Shown here piece after piece: positions 45,739-54,923 of a stretch of DNA of 64,000 bases (within the stretch, counting starts at the first letter, position 1; each line of letters begins with the position of its first letter). The position numbers were made by a program, and so were the translations under genes. Below the pieces are notes generated by a model that did not search any database, was not told the origin of the DNA, and worked only from the letters and a program-made list of their open reading frames with translations. Source of the stretch: Verrucomicrobiaceae bacterium (GTDB lineage: Bacteria > Verrucomicrobiota > Verrucomicrobiia > Verrucomicrobiales > Akkermansiaceae); the NCBI GenBank assembly GCA_027484055.1, contig JAIXQH010000014.1, positions 1 through 64,000 on the forward strand, written 5' to 3'.

Positions 45739-45769
45739 GGCTCAGAGGTCCATCTACCTCATCTGAGCC
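45739..45769. terminator. Hairpin between convergent genes
   Basis: GGCTCAGA (45739-45746) pairs perfectly with TCTGAGCC (45762-45769). It lies between the stops of dnaG (plus) and the TSP3 protein gene (minus). There is no adjacent T run on either strand (a T5 lies about 20 nt further on in the minus direction), so termination is plausible but not proven. Confidence 0.4.
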
Positions 45770-45797
45770 AAATCCTGAGAGAGGGTGGTACCGTGTA

Positions 45798-48700
45798 TCA
45801 AGGTGTGTTCAACTGGATTTCCACCCGATAGAAGCACTTGCTGTAGGCGGTGGGGTGGGTGAAGCGGTGGGTGCCATTCGACGTTGGAGTGATGCTGTCC
45901 ACCGTGACCCATTGACCAGACTCAAGTGATTGGGCCGCTTGGAGGCGGTAGGTTCTCCCGGTTTGGACTTGGAGTGTTATTTCGGGTGACTGACCTAGTC
46001 GCTTCGATAGAGACCACTCAAAGTGTGAGTTGGCATTAAGCCGTTCGGTGCCTGCGTTCATTTCGAGGAGGTCACTCTGCCCGTCTCCGTCGCTGTCGAG
46101 TTTCGGGTCGATTGCAATGAGTTGCGAGAGTCCATTGGTGATTTCTAAGGCATCTGGGAGGCCGTCGTTGTCGTCGTCTTCGTCGGTATTATCACCTATT
46201 CCGTCGCCATCCGTATCGAGGTGCTCATCGGTATCGAAAGGAAATGAATCGACAAGATCCGGGAAACCGTCGTTGTCGTCATCCAGATCTTCGCTATTGC
46301 CGATGCCGTCCAAATCAGAGTCATACTGCTCACGAAGGTTTAAGGGAAAGGCATCGCCAATGTCAGGAACGCCATCGTTGTCATCATCCAGATCTTGATT
46401 GTCACCGGTGCCATCTCCATCTGAATCCACAGATTCATTGGGATTTCTAGGGAAGGCATCTAATAGGTCGGTGGCGCCATCGTTGTCGTCATCCGGGTCA
46501 ATGTCATCGGGAATGCCATCTTTGTCGAAATCCAACAAGGCACTGACATAGGCTTGTGGGTCCGTGGCATCGAGGATGCCGTCGCCATCGCTATCAAGAT
46601 CTTCCAAATTGAGCAGCCCATCATCATCGACATCGCCACTTCCTTCAATCACGTCGCTGAGACCATCGCCGTCGAGATCGCCGTTGGAAACGCGGATCCA
46701 ATCGATTTCAAACAATCGGCTGCCCGAGGAAATTGGATCGACCCGCAAGCTGGTGATCGTTTGACCCGCCCACCCGACATGACTACCTGGCGTGAACAGG
46801 ATGGCCCGCCAAGTATTTGCTGGAGTGTAGGACGTCTGCAAGACTCTCGATCCCGCGAACGTAGAAGCCGCGCGTGTCCCCCAGTAGAACTGCACGGTGC
46901 CAGCAGTGGCAGCCTTCAGCTTCACCACCACTGACACGACCCGATCGGCGTTCATCGAAAAGCCAGCGCGGGAGACATTTGGATCCGAGTTCACGGTCGT
47001 GCCTCTTAAGGAACCTCCAGAGACAAGTGGCGATGTGATATTGGCAGTGCCCCAGCCCTCTAGATTTCCCGCTGTATCGAATCCGAAGTTGAAATCAAAC
47101 ACATTGAGTGGATTTCGCCCGGCGGCGAGTTCGGCAGTATCGGTTATGCCGTCACCGTCGTCATCCGTGTCCGCGTTATTGCCTGTGCTATCGCCATCGG
47201 TATCTAGGGTCTCCGCCGGGTTGGTCGGGAAGGCGTCTGCGTTATCGCCCACGCCGTCGCTATCGGTGTCTTTCTGCTCAGCGGGATCTCGTGGGAATGC
47301 GTCTGTCAGGTCTGGAGTGCCGTCGTTATCATCGTCGGGGTCGAGGAGATCCGGGATGCCATCTTGGTCAAAGTCGAAGGGGTTGGCGTAGGGTTGCGGG
47401 TCGGTCGCGTCAGGGAAGCCGTCGCCATCGCTGTCAGTATCTTCCAGATTGACGAGGCCGTCTTGGTCGAGGTCCGTGTCACCTTCCATGGCGTCGCTGA
47501 GGCCGTCGCCGTCCAAGTCACCGGATGAAGCGCGTATCCAATCGATTTGGAAGTTGGTGCCAGAGGTGCTGACGGGATCGAAGCGAAGGCTGGTGATGAC
47601 TCGGCCCTGCCATTCCGAGTGATTTCTCATGTCGAAAGCGACCACCTTCCACTGGTTGTCTCCGTTGTAGGCAGTCGTCACGCTGCGAGATGAGACAAAT
47701 CCAGTCGTCCCCAAGCGCTCCCAGTAAAGCTGAGGCATAGCGGTACCGGCAGTTTTCATGCGGACGAGAATGTAAGGCGAGGCTGTTCCCGAGATCCGTA
47801 GATTTGAATCGATCATCTGCGAATCCGTGTTGCTGGAAGTCGCGCTCAAGGCCCCATCTGCCACTTCTGCGTTAGAAAATCCGCCGAATGCCGCCCAGCG
47901 CTCGAAGTTCCCAGTGATGTTGAACTCACTGGCGGCATAGGGAATCGTCCCATCGACCAAGCGGAAAGGATCGGTTCCGGCGGCAGCCTCAGCACCATCG
48001 CTGATGCCATCTCCGTCCGAATCGACCATCGGCAAGGTGATGCTCGAAGACCAGCTAACGGTGAACGATTGCCGAGTTGTGGTGGCTACCGGACGAATGT
48101 AGAAATCCCCGTTCACTTCGCGGAAAAATCCAGAGGTCGTTCCGGATTTGAGCGCGTCAAGCGATGCGCGCGAGGTCATGCCGCTAACGGCGATACCAGG
48201 AAATTTTCCGAAGTGCTTGAAACAAATCAACAGGTCGTCGCCCGGGAAGGCGTCATCCATGGTCACATCCACCCGGCGCGTGGATGGCAGCGAGTCGTAG
48301 TGATAGGTATAGAGGTAATTTTCCCTAACGATCAGAGGCAGTTGGTGCTGCTCCTTGTAGCCATTGATGTAATAGACACCCGCCGTCGGGATGCCTGTCT
48401 TGGTCCGCAGCACGCTGATGTTCGGGTTGAGAGTTGAGGCGACACCGTAGGTCATGCGGCACTGCGCGAAGCGACGGTCACTGCGGAACATGTTAGTCCA
48501 TGAGGAGGGACGGGTTTCCCCCGTCGTGAGCAGGAACGGATGATTACTAACGATCGAGCTATTGGGGACTCCGCTGATGGAGCCGTCCACATCAAGGACC
48601 ACCTGCGCCCACATCCGCGGGTGGCCGGGGTCGTTGGCACCGATGTTAGCAGGCGGGATGATGTTGTAATTCGTCAGTGAAGAACGGACCGGAGCGACAG

Positions 48701-50471
48701 GATCCCAAGTGAAGCCTTCAAAAACATGGTTCGGGTGTTTTGTGGCAGCTCCGATGTTTTGAAACATCCTGGTGTTCGAAGCGGTGAAGCCCACCAGATG
48801 GTTGTTTTTCATGCGACCTGCCCCATCGTAGATCGCATACACCGTACGCGTTCTGCTGGAAGGTAGGATGCCGAAGCCCGAATCCGCGATCATCAATGAT
48901 TCTTCGCAAAGATGATAGGTTGCTAGGAATAGGTTGGTCTCGTTGTCGGAGAAGACGTTGTTATAGTAAACGACATTCTTCCGAGTACCGCCGATGCCTG
49001 CGTAGAGTGCCACCGTGTTGGAATACCAAGTGCAGTCCCTGAAATAAAATGGGCCGTTGTTCGCCCATTCCCCGTTGAGAATCAGCTTGTCGGACGCATC
49101 GACTTGGTCATTGATATCCAAGCCGCTCGCGCAGCTGTGGGCGACATTTCTGTCAAAAGCACCGAGGGGTTGCTTGTAAGGTTCCATGCTGCTGAAGCGT
49201 GGGTGGGTGGAAGATGCATTGAGAGGCTTTAACGGAAAAGCGAACCAATATCCGGTGCCATGGGTGCCTGCAGCGACGTTGTCGGTGATGGTATTGTTCG
49301 GGTTCGTGATCCAGAAGCTGGCAGGCGAGCGGTTCTGGATGGTGTTAAATGCATTATCCGTTTGAAGGAGTTCTTCCCCGGCCAGTGGCCGCATGCTTCC
49401 CAACACGACGTTGTGGGTGATGACATTAAAGCGCTCCGATCCATCTTCGAGGAAAATTCCGTGGCCCAAATGGTCATAGCAAAAGTTGTTATCGACCAAT
49501 GTGGACTCGGTGCCGTGGATGGTGACTGCCCGGTTGAACGAATGATTCACCACGCTGTCCTTGAAATACTGCCCCGCGCCATCTTGTGCGCACATGTGCC
49601 AGTGCATCGGGTAGCGTCCGGTGATGCTCTTCTGCCCCATCCGATAGAGCTCTACGCCTTGGATGTAAGCATACCCGGAAACGCCGTTGGTAGGCATCAC
49701 CATGATGTGACCGCCGAAGCCCGCCGTCTCCGAGGCGGCATCCCCTTGGATCTTGATGTTTCGGCTTAACAACCCCACCTCCGCCCGGAGATCTGCGGTC
49801 CATGATTTCCCGTCCTTCGCCCGCGTCCGGGTGGTGGTGCTACCGTTGTGCAGGAAACTCAGACCTGTGCTGAAACTGACAGTGTTCCCGCTCACGGCCG
49901 TAATCGTCCGCGTCTCCGCCTCGCTCCAGGCCACTCTGCTAGAAGTGACCAAAATGGTGTCGCCAACTTGCCAGTCGATGGGATCTGCCATCGTCAGCGA
50001 AGTGGCTCCGGCTGCGGCATTTACGCTGAGATTGGTCCACTCCGTGCGGTCTCTACCATGAATCCGAATCGTGCCACCCTGATCGGCACCCAGAACCTTC
50101 GCTCCCATCGACGTCACCACTTCCGTGGGCAGCCCTTTAAGCGTGAGGGTGAACTTTTGGAGAAATCGATTAGTCGCTGTGCCGACCTCGAACACGGCAC
50201 CGCTTCCCTTCGCCACCAGTGAGTCGCAAAGCAAAGTCCGGTCTGCTCGTTCCACTTCGAGGCGTCCATTCACGGTGATCGCACCACACTCGACATTCGC
50301 ATTGAGCGTCACCGAGACGCCTGCCGGAATGACTACATCCTCTTCCACCCCAGGAAGCACGCCGCCCCAGGTGGCAGCGTTTGACCATGGGCCAGATAGG
50401 ACGGCAGTCCGATCTTGCGCCAGGCCCACCGTCTGGAGGGTAATGAACGTAAGGAAAATAAGGGTTCGCAT
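45798..50471 (-). CDS. Large secreted G8-domain / beta-helix protein with thrombospondin type 3 repeats
   Basis: 1557 residues. The signal peptide MRTLIFLTFITLQTVGLA is followed by a G8 domain (WSNAATWGGVLPGVEEDVVIPAG, about residues 25-110) and a right-handed beta-helix region with PbH1-type repeats (VNHSFNRAVTIHG, FCYDHLGHGIFLEDGS, NNTITDNVAAGTHG). This layout resembles CEMIP/TMEM2-type proteins, which bind or depolymerise hyaluronan. From about residue 815 Ca-binding TSP3 repeats (DSDGDGISD, DPDDDNDG, DTDGDGIGDN) alternate with two copies of a jelly-roll-like module. The C-terminus (about 80 residues, RTYRLQAAQSLESGQW) resembles terminal domains of verrucomicrobial secreted proteins. The start is placed at ATG 50471 because it begins the signal peptide. 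A polysaccharide-related role is inferred. Confidence 0.82.
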   Translation of the reverse strand: MRTLIFLTFITLQTVGLAQDRTAVLSGPWSNAATWGGVLPGVEEDVVIPAGVSVTLNANVECGAITVNGRLEVERADRTLLCDSLVAKGSGAVFEVGTATNRFLQKFTLTLKGLPTEVVTSMGAKVLGADQGGTIRIHGRDRTEWTNLSVNAAAGATSLTMADPIDWQVGDTILVTSSRVAWSEAETRTITAVSGNTVSFSTGLSFLHNGSTTTRTRAKDGKSWTADLRAEVGLLSRNIKIQGDAASETAGFGGHIMVMPTNGVSGYAYIQGVELYRMGQKSITGRYPMHWHMCAQDGAGQYFKDSVVNHSFNRAVTIHGTESTLVDNNFCYDHLGHGIFLEDGSERFNVITHNVVLGSMRPLAGEELLQTDNAFNTIQNRSPASFWITNPNNTITDNVAAGTHGTGYWFAFPLKPLNASSTHPRFSSMEPYKQPLGAFDRNVAHSCASGLDINDQVDASDKLILNGEWANNGPFYFRDCTWYSNTVALYAGIGGTRKNVVYYNNVFSDNETNLFLATYHLCEESLMIADSGFGILPSSRTRTVYAIYDGAGRMKNNHLVGFTASNTRMFQNIGAATKHPNHVFEGFTWDPVAPVRSSLTNYNIIPPANIGANDPGHPRMWAQVVLDVDGSISGVPNSSIVSNHPFLLTTGETRPSSWTNMFRSDRRFAQCRMTYGVASTLNPNISVLRTKTGIPTAGVYYINGYKEQHQLPLIVRENYLYTYHYDSLPSTRRVDVTMDDAFPGDDLLICFKHFGKFPGIAVSGMTSRASLDALKSGTTSGFFREVNGDFYIRPVATTTRQSFTVSWSSSITLPMVDSDGDGISDGAEAAAGTDPFRLVDGTIPYAASEFNITGNFERWAAFGGFSNAEVADGALSATSSNTDSQMIDSNLRISGTASPYILVRMKTAGTAMPQLYWERLGTTGFVSSRSVTTAYNGDNQWKVVAFDMRNHSEWQGRVITSLRFDPVSTSGTNFQIDWIRASSGDLDGDGLSDAMEGDTDLDQDGLVNLEDTDSDGDGFPDATDPQPYANPFDFDQDGIPDLLDPDDDNDGTPDLTDAFPRDPAEQKDTDSDGVGDNADAFPTNPAETLDTDGDSTGNNADTDDDGDGITDTAELAAGRNPLNVFDFNFGFDTAGNLEGWGTANITSPLVSGGSLRGTTVNSDPNVSRAGFSMNADRVVSVVVKLKAATAGTVQFYWGTRAASTFAGSRVLQTSYTPANTWRAILFTPGSHVGWAGQTITSLRVDPISSGSRLFEIDWIRVSNGDLDGDGLSDVIEGSGDVDDDGLLNLEDLDSDGDGILDATDPQAYVSALLDFDKDGIPDDIDPDDDNDGATDLLDAFPRNPNESVDSDGDGTGDNQDLDDDNDGVPDIGDAFPLNLREQYDSDLDGIGNSEDLDDDNDGFPDLVDSFPFDTDEHLDTDGDGIGDNTDEDDDNDGLPDALEITNGLSQLIAIDPKLDSDGDGQSDLLEMNAGTERLNANSHFEWSLSKRLGQSPEITLQVQTGRTYRLQAAQSLESGQWVTVDSITPTSNGTHRFTHPTAYSKCFYRVEIQLNTP

Positions 50472-50591
50472 GGGTTTGAAGGCCTTCCAAGTTACAGCGC
50501 CCATCTCCATTGAGGAAATAAGCGAACAACAAGGTTACTCGCTGCTTTCATATAGAAGGGTATCCTAAAAATCAGTAATCCCGTATTTACG

Positions 50592-51464
50592 TTATTTTGG
50601 TAACGCGTCGGCATAGTCAGGTGTCGCGCTGAGTGCCGAATCGCGCAATCGCTCGCCCACCTCGAAGGTCCAGTCGCGCCCGTCAACGTCAGCAGTGGAA
50701 AACGAAAGATGCAGCTCTTCAGCGAGTGTCTTCGCGGCTTTTTCCCGCACCTCAAAGGCGAGCTGCTGCGTCCGGATCACTGCGGCCAGACCAGTTTGTC
50801 GGAACTTCGGCTCCCGCTTGAGCGCTTGGGCAATGGCGATTGAAGCGAGTTCGGAATCCGGGTGATTCTCCAACGTCTCCGTGATGATCATTTCAAAATA
50901 GTATCCCGGGGTGTCATCCAGCATCGCCCGGTAAAGACCCGACTCCGGCCTGCCATCGTGGCTTGCTGCGGAACTTGCGAGCGTGGTCCGCCAGGAGCGA
51001 GTCTTGAATTTCTGTTCTTCTAGGGCGATGAGCCGTTCCATTTTGGCGACCGCCGCCGCCGGGTCGGTTGCGAGCAACTCCATCGCCTGGCTCTCGTGTT
51101 CCCGCACATTCGACAAAAGGATGGGATCCGTCAGACCGATTTTCGGCTTCGGCCAAGCGATCCCTTTTTCTGCGAGTATCCGCCCGGCCTTCAGAAACCA
51201 ATCCGGCGCCCTACCGTCTGGACTGACTCCGCCATGTTGTGCCAAGACCTTCGGCCCGCAAAGCGTCAGCAAATAAGCGGGAAGTTCCGGCACCGGATCC
51301 AAGGCCGCGAGGTGAATCGGGCGGCTCTGAGTCGCGGCTTGCTGAGGTTTTTGAGCCACTCGCGGCTTCGGCATTAGCCGAGGCACGGCGAACCCCACGA
51401 CGGCTAAGCACAATGCCAAGCCAATCAAAAGATGCCGCCGGAATGGCCATAGATGGGCTTTCAT
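50592..51464 (-). CDS. Membrane-anchored protein of unknown function
   Basis: 290 residues. The N-terminus KAHLWPFRRHLLIGLALCLAVVGFAVPRL is a signal anchor, followed by a Pro/Gln-rich linker. The extracytoplasmic part is alpha-helical with Ala/Glu-rich segments (LATDPAAAVAKMERLIALEEQKF) and shows no catalytic signature I recognise. ATG 51464 starts directly at the anchor; the frame is open to 51527. It is 120 bp upstream of the TSP3 protein gene on the same strand, so the two may be co-transcribed. Confidence 0.7.
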   Translation of the reverse strand: MKAHLWPFRRHLLIGLALCLAVVGFAVPRLMPKPRVAQKPQQAATQSRPIHLAALDPVPELPAYLLTLCGPKVLAQHGGVSPDGRAPDWFLKAGRILAEKGIAWPKPKIGLTDPILLSNVREHESQAMELLATDPAAAVAKMERLIALEEQKFKTRSWRTTLASSAASHDGRPESGLYRAMLDDTPGYYFEMIITETLENHPDSELASIAIAQALKREPKFRQTGLAAVIRTQQLAFEVREKAAKTLAEELHLSFSTADVDGRDWTFEVGERLRDSALSATPDYADALPK

Positions 51465-51846
51465 ACATCCGTGAGGTAACCCCTTAATGCAAAGTTCGCT
51501 AGGAGAAAATTCAAACTCGCTCACCACGGCGAACTAGCTCGGGAAATCGTTCACGTGAACCACAGATGAACGGGATAGACGCAGATCAAAGATGGGCTAA
51601 GACAGGCAATTCTGATGTTTAACTCGCGAATGACGTCTCCGCACTTTCTCCTTCCCGTCCTAACGCAATTCCCTAGCTTCGTCATGAGCGCGAAAACGTG
51701 CTGCTCTTGCTTTTCCCTCTTCTGGCCATTCCTCCCTACTTCATGCCCGCCTTCGCCCCCCAAATCTTCCTCCGCGAGCTCTTCATAAGGAGCGGCGACA
51801 CTCCTGTCGCCGATAGGTGCCACCTCAATCATTGACCTTTTAGGAA
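51465..51846. other. Intergenic region upstream of the restriction island, with a palindrome
   Basis: No gene seen. CGGCGACA-ctcc-TGTCGCCG (51793-51812) is a perfect 8-bp inverted repeat 35 nt before the hsdR start codon. It may be a dispersed REP-like element or a regulatory hairpin. The divergent promoters of hsdR and of the minus-strand gene at 51464 must lie here. Confidence 0.45.
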
Positions 51847-54800
51847 TTGAGCACCCCCGAACAACAAGCCCGCGAAACAATCGACGCCCTCCTGGGTGCC
51901 GCGGGCTGGGCGATCCAGAACATCGCCTCGCTCAATCTCCACGCCTCCCGCGGCGTCGCGGTCCGCGAAATGCAGTCCCACGGCGGCCCCGCCGACTACA
52001 TCCTCTTCGTCGATGGCAAGGCGCTCGGCATCGTCGAAGCCAAGAAAGAAGGCACGACCCTCTCCGCTGTCGCCGAGCAATCCGCCCGCTACACCTATGC
52101 CCACAAATGGATCCCCCAGCGCTGGGCCGATCCCTTGCCCTTCACCTACGAGTCCACCGGCATCGAAACCAACTTCCGCGACCAGCGCGACCCCGACTCC
52201 CGCTCTCGCCCCGTCTTCGCCTTCCACACGCCCGAGCACCTGCTCGAACTCGTCCAGCAGCCCGATACCCTCCGCGCCCGCCTTCGGCATTTCCCCGCGC
52301 TGAACACCGCTCCGCTCCGCGAGTGCCAGATCGACGCCGTCACGAAGCTCGAAAAATCCCTCGCCGCCAACCGCCCGCGCGCCCTCATCCAGATGGCCAC
52401 CGGCTCCGGCAAGACCTTCACCGCCGTCACCCAGGCCTACCGCCTCATCAAGCACGCCGGTGCCAAGCGCATCCTCTTCCTCGTCGACCGCGGCAACCTC
52501 GGCCGCCAGACCGTCAACGAATTCCAGCAATTCACCACTCCCGACGACGGCCGCAAGTTCACCGACCTCTACAACGTCCAGATGCTCGGCCCCGGCGGCA
52601 TCGATCCCGTCTGCAAGGTCACCGTCTCCACCATCCAGCGCCTCTACTCCCAGCTCTCCGGAAACGCCACCTTCGACGACGAGGCCGACGAGCACTCCGG
52701 CTACGAAAGTGGCTTCGGCGTCTCGCCGCAGTCTTCATCACCGCTCGAAGTCCGCTACAATCTCAAGATCCCCATCGAGTCCTTCGACTTCGTCATCGTC
52801 GACGAATGCCACCGCTCCATCTACAACCTGTGGCGGCAGGTCATCGAATACTTCGACGCCTTCCTCATCGGCCTCACCGCCACTCCCAGCAAGGCCACCC
52901 TCGGATTCTTCGACCGGAACCTCGTGACCGAGTACCCCTACGTGCAGGCCGTCGCCGATGGCGTGAACGTCGGCTACGACATCTACCGGATCAAAACCGA
53001 AGTCTCCGAGAAAGGCGTCACCGTCAAGGCGGGGCACGACTATCAGAAACGCGACCGCCTCACCCGCGCCAAGCGCTGGGAAATCCAGGAAGCCGAGGAG
53101 ACCTATCAGAAAACCCAGCTCGACCGCTCCGTCGTCGTCCCCGATCAGATCCGCACCGTGATCAGAACCTTCCGGGAAAAACTCTTCACCGAAATCTTCA
53201 CCGACCGCCCCGCCCGTGCCAAAGCCATGGGCCTCGACGAACCGTGGGTGCCCAAGACCCTCATCTTCGCCAAGGACGACAGCCACGCCGAGGACATCGT
53301 CGACATCGTCCGCAAGGAGTTCGGCAAGGGCAACGACTTCTGCAAAAAGGTCACCTACCGGGCCAGCGGGAAATCCGAGGACATCATCAAGGCCTTCCGC
53401 ACCGCCCCGGAGTTTCGCATCGCCGTCACCGTGGACATGATCGCCACCGGCACCGACATCAAGCCCCTCGAATGCCTGCTCTTCCTCCGCGATGTCCGCT
53501 CCCAGCTCTACTTCGAGCAGATGAAAGGGCGGGGGACACGCACCATCGATCCCGACGCCCTCGCCAGCGTTACGCCGGATGCCGGAGGGAAAACCCGCTT
53601 CGTCCTCGTCGATGCCGTCGGCGTCACCGAGTCCGACAAGACCGACTCCCGCCCGATGGAGAGCAAGCCCTCCGTCGCCTTCGACAAGCTCCTGCTCGGC
53701 ATCGCCATGGGCGCGCGGGATGAGGCCACCCTCACCACCGTCGCCAGCCGACTCGCGCGCCTCGACCGCATGCTCAGCCAGGCCGACCGCGAGGAAATCG
53801 CCAAAGTCTCCGGCGGCCACTCCGTCAAACAGATCGCCGCCGCCCTCATCAAGGCCACCGATCCCGACGAGATCAACAAAGTGGCTGAGGCGTCTCGCCT
53901 CTGTTCTTTCTCTTTCTACGACGAGGAATCCCCGGTTGACCGGAAACAAGGAGCCAACCTCCCTCACTGGAACCAAGCCGGAGCAATCTACTTCGTCACC
54001 TTCCGTCTCGCGGATTCACTGCCACAGGAAAAGCTCAAAATCTACTCAAAGGAACGGGAGGTCTGGCTCGCTAACAATCCCGAGCCTCATTCACCCGAAC
54101 AGAAGGCCGACTATTTCGAGCGCTTTCCCAAGAGGCTCCAGGAGTGGCTGGACGCAAGCTATGGTTCCATGATTCTCAAGGATCCTGCGGCAAATCGCAT
54201 CGTGACGGATGCCATCAGGCACTTTGAAGGCGACCGCTACACGCTCGACGAATTCGTGGTCGCCGCGAATCATGTGCATGCACTGCTCACTCCAAAGGAA
54301 GGCCATGAGCTCGGCGAGATTCTTCACTCGTGGAAAAGTTTCACCGCCAAGGAAATCCTCAAACTGCCGGTGGCGGCGGGTTTGAGCACCAGGCCCACCG
54401 TCTGGCAGAAGGAATCGTGGGATCACATCGTCCGTTCCGAGCGAAGCCTTGAGAAATTCAGGGAATACATCCGCGCGCATCGGAGCGGAGGCGGCGTGAC
54501 ATATGCGGGACAGGTCGCTTCCATGGACGAGAAGAAACTGCTGCGAGACGCAGCAGCCACTTTGGCAGAAGAAGCCGCCAAGCCGCTCGCCTCCAATCCC
54601 GCCCTCCAGATCATCTACAACCGCCCCCACGCAAAGAAGCATCTCGTTTACGAAGAACTCAAAACCCTCGCCGAAGCCGTCGCCCGGCCGCCCTATCACA
54701 TCGCCCCCGCCGAGGTCTGGAAAGCCTACGAACACCTCGAAAAGCGCCCCCTCACCACCGATCCCGTCAAAACCCTCACCAACCTGATCACCCTCGTCCG

Positions 54801-54921
54801 CCACACCGTCGATCCCCAGAAGACTCCGCTCGCGCCTTTTCCCGAACTCGTCGAAACCCGCTACCAGCAATGGCTCGCCCAGCACGGGAAAGTGGCTTGG
54901 GCGTCTCGCCCCAGACCCTGA
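51847..54921 (+). CDS. hsdR: Type I restriction enzyme R subunit, interrupted by a RAYT and truncated
   Basis: Motor and nuclease subunit of a type I restriction system. 1024 codons from TTG 51847 (a stop precedes it immediately in frame). Domains: N-terminal PD-(D/E)xK nuclease (GPADYILFVDGKALGIVEAKK), SF2 helicase with Walker A MATGSGKT (Lys189), DECH box in FVIVDECHRSIYNLW, LTATPSK and a QMKGRGTRTID motif VI. Residues about 679-905 do not belong to HsdR: they are a complete RAYT transposase domain with its flanking REP palindromes, joined in frame on both sides. HsdR sequence resumes at about AEEAAKPLASNPALQ. The frame then ends early at 54921 because of a 32-bp REP insertion; the missing C-terminal tail is encoded just downstream in another frame. 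Nuclease and motor motifs are intact, but activity is uncertain. Confidence 0.9.
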   Translation: MSTPEQQARETIDALLGAAGWAIQNIASLNLHASRGVAVREMQSHGGPADYILFVDGKALGIVEAKKEGTTLSAVAEQSARYTYAHKWIPQRWADPLPFTYESTGIETNFRDQRDPDSRSRPVFAFHTPEHLLELVQQPDTLRARLRHFPALNTAPLRECQIDAVTKLEKSLAANRPRALIQMATGSGKTFTAVTQAYRLIKHAGAKRILFLVDRGNLGRQTVNEFQQFTTPDDGRKFTDLYNVQMLGPGGIDPVCKVTVSTIQRLYSQLSGNATFDDEADEHSGYESGFGVSPQSSSPLEVRYNLKIPIESFDFVIVDECHRSIYNLWRQVIEYFDAFLIGLTATPSKATLGFFDRNLVTEYPYVQAVADGVNVGYDIYRIKTEVSEKGVTVKAGHDYQKRDRLTRAKRWEIQEAEETYQKTQLDRSVVVPDQIRTVIRTFREKLFTEIFTDRPARAKAMGLDEPWVPKTLIFAKDDSHAEDIVDIVRKEFGKGNDFCKKVTYRASGKSEDIIKAFRTAPEFRIAVTVDMIATGTDIKPLECLLFLRDVRSQLYFEQMKGRGTRTIDPDALASVTPDAGGKTRFVLVDAVGVTESDKTDSRPMESKPSVAFDKLLLGIAMGARDEATLTTVASRLARLDRMLSQADREEIAKVSGGHSVKQIAAALIKATDPDEINKVAEASRLCSFSFYDEESPVDRKQGANLPHWNQAGAIYFVTFRLADSLPQEKLKIYSKEREVWLANNPEPHSPEQKADYFERFPKRLQEWLDASYGSMILKDPAANRIVTDAIRHFEGDRYTLDEFVVAANHVHALLTPKEGHELGEILHSWKSFTAKEILKLPVAAGLSTRPTVWQKESWDHIVRSERSLEKFREYIRAHRSGGGVTYAGQVASMDEKKLLRDAAATLAEEAAKPLASNPALQIIYNRPHAKKHLVYEELKTLAEAVARPPYHIAPAEVWKAYEHLEKRPLTTDPVKTLTNLITLVRHTVDPQKTPLAPFPELVETRYQQWLAQHGKVAWASRPRP
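53879..54562 (+). mobile_element. RAYT (REP-associated tyrosine transposase) element inserted in frame in hsdR
   Basis: The left end AAGTGGCTGAGGCGTCTCGC and the right end (GCGAGACGCAGCAGCCACTT on the plus strand) are inverted copies of a REP-type palindrome. Between them is an IS200-like Y1/HUH domain: LPHWNQAGAIYFVTFRLADS, FVVAANHVHALLTPKEGH (HUH motif HVH, HsdR residues 809-811), LGEILHSWKSFTA, VWQKESWDHIVRSER and FREYIRAHR with the probable catalytic Tyr874. The usual NP after this Tyr is lost. The element has no own start codon at its beginning. A boundary-to-boundary length of 684 bp is divisible by 3, which explains the open frame. Confidence 0.85.
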
Positions 54922-54923
54922 AA
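54892..54923 (+). repeat. 32-bp REP-like insertion that truncates hsdR
   Basis: GTGGCTTGGGCGTCTCGCCC followed by CAGACCCTGAAA has the same start and palindrome core (GGGCG-tct-CGCCC) as the RAYT-flanking repeat at 53881. It is again preceded by AAA. Removing exactly these 32 bases restores an uninterrupted HsdR frame (QHGK-TPPQAQTPRFTPAQ). Its length (2 mod 3) shifts the frame and brings in the TGA at 54919-54921. Confidence 0.85.

Noticed and set aside
46030-47540. Repetitive DNA in the TSP3 gene as a mobile or CRISPR-like repeat
   Set aside because: The periodicity follows the Asp-rich Ca-binding repeats of the encoded protein (DSDGDG type).
51829-54885. Long open frames opposite or shifted to hsdR (for example 51829-52695 minus, 52107-53723 plus, 52738-53976 minus, 54091-54885 minus)
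   Set aside because: They arise from GC-rich codon use in hsdR, have repetitive Gly/Asp/Glu or Arg/Pro composition and show no domains, while the hsdR frame carries all motifs.
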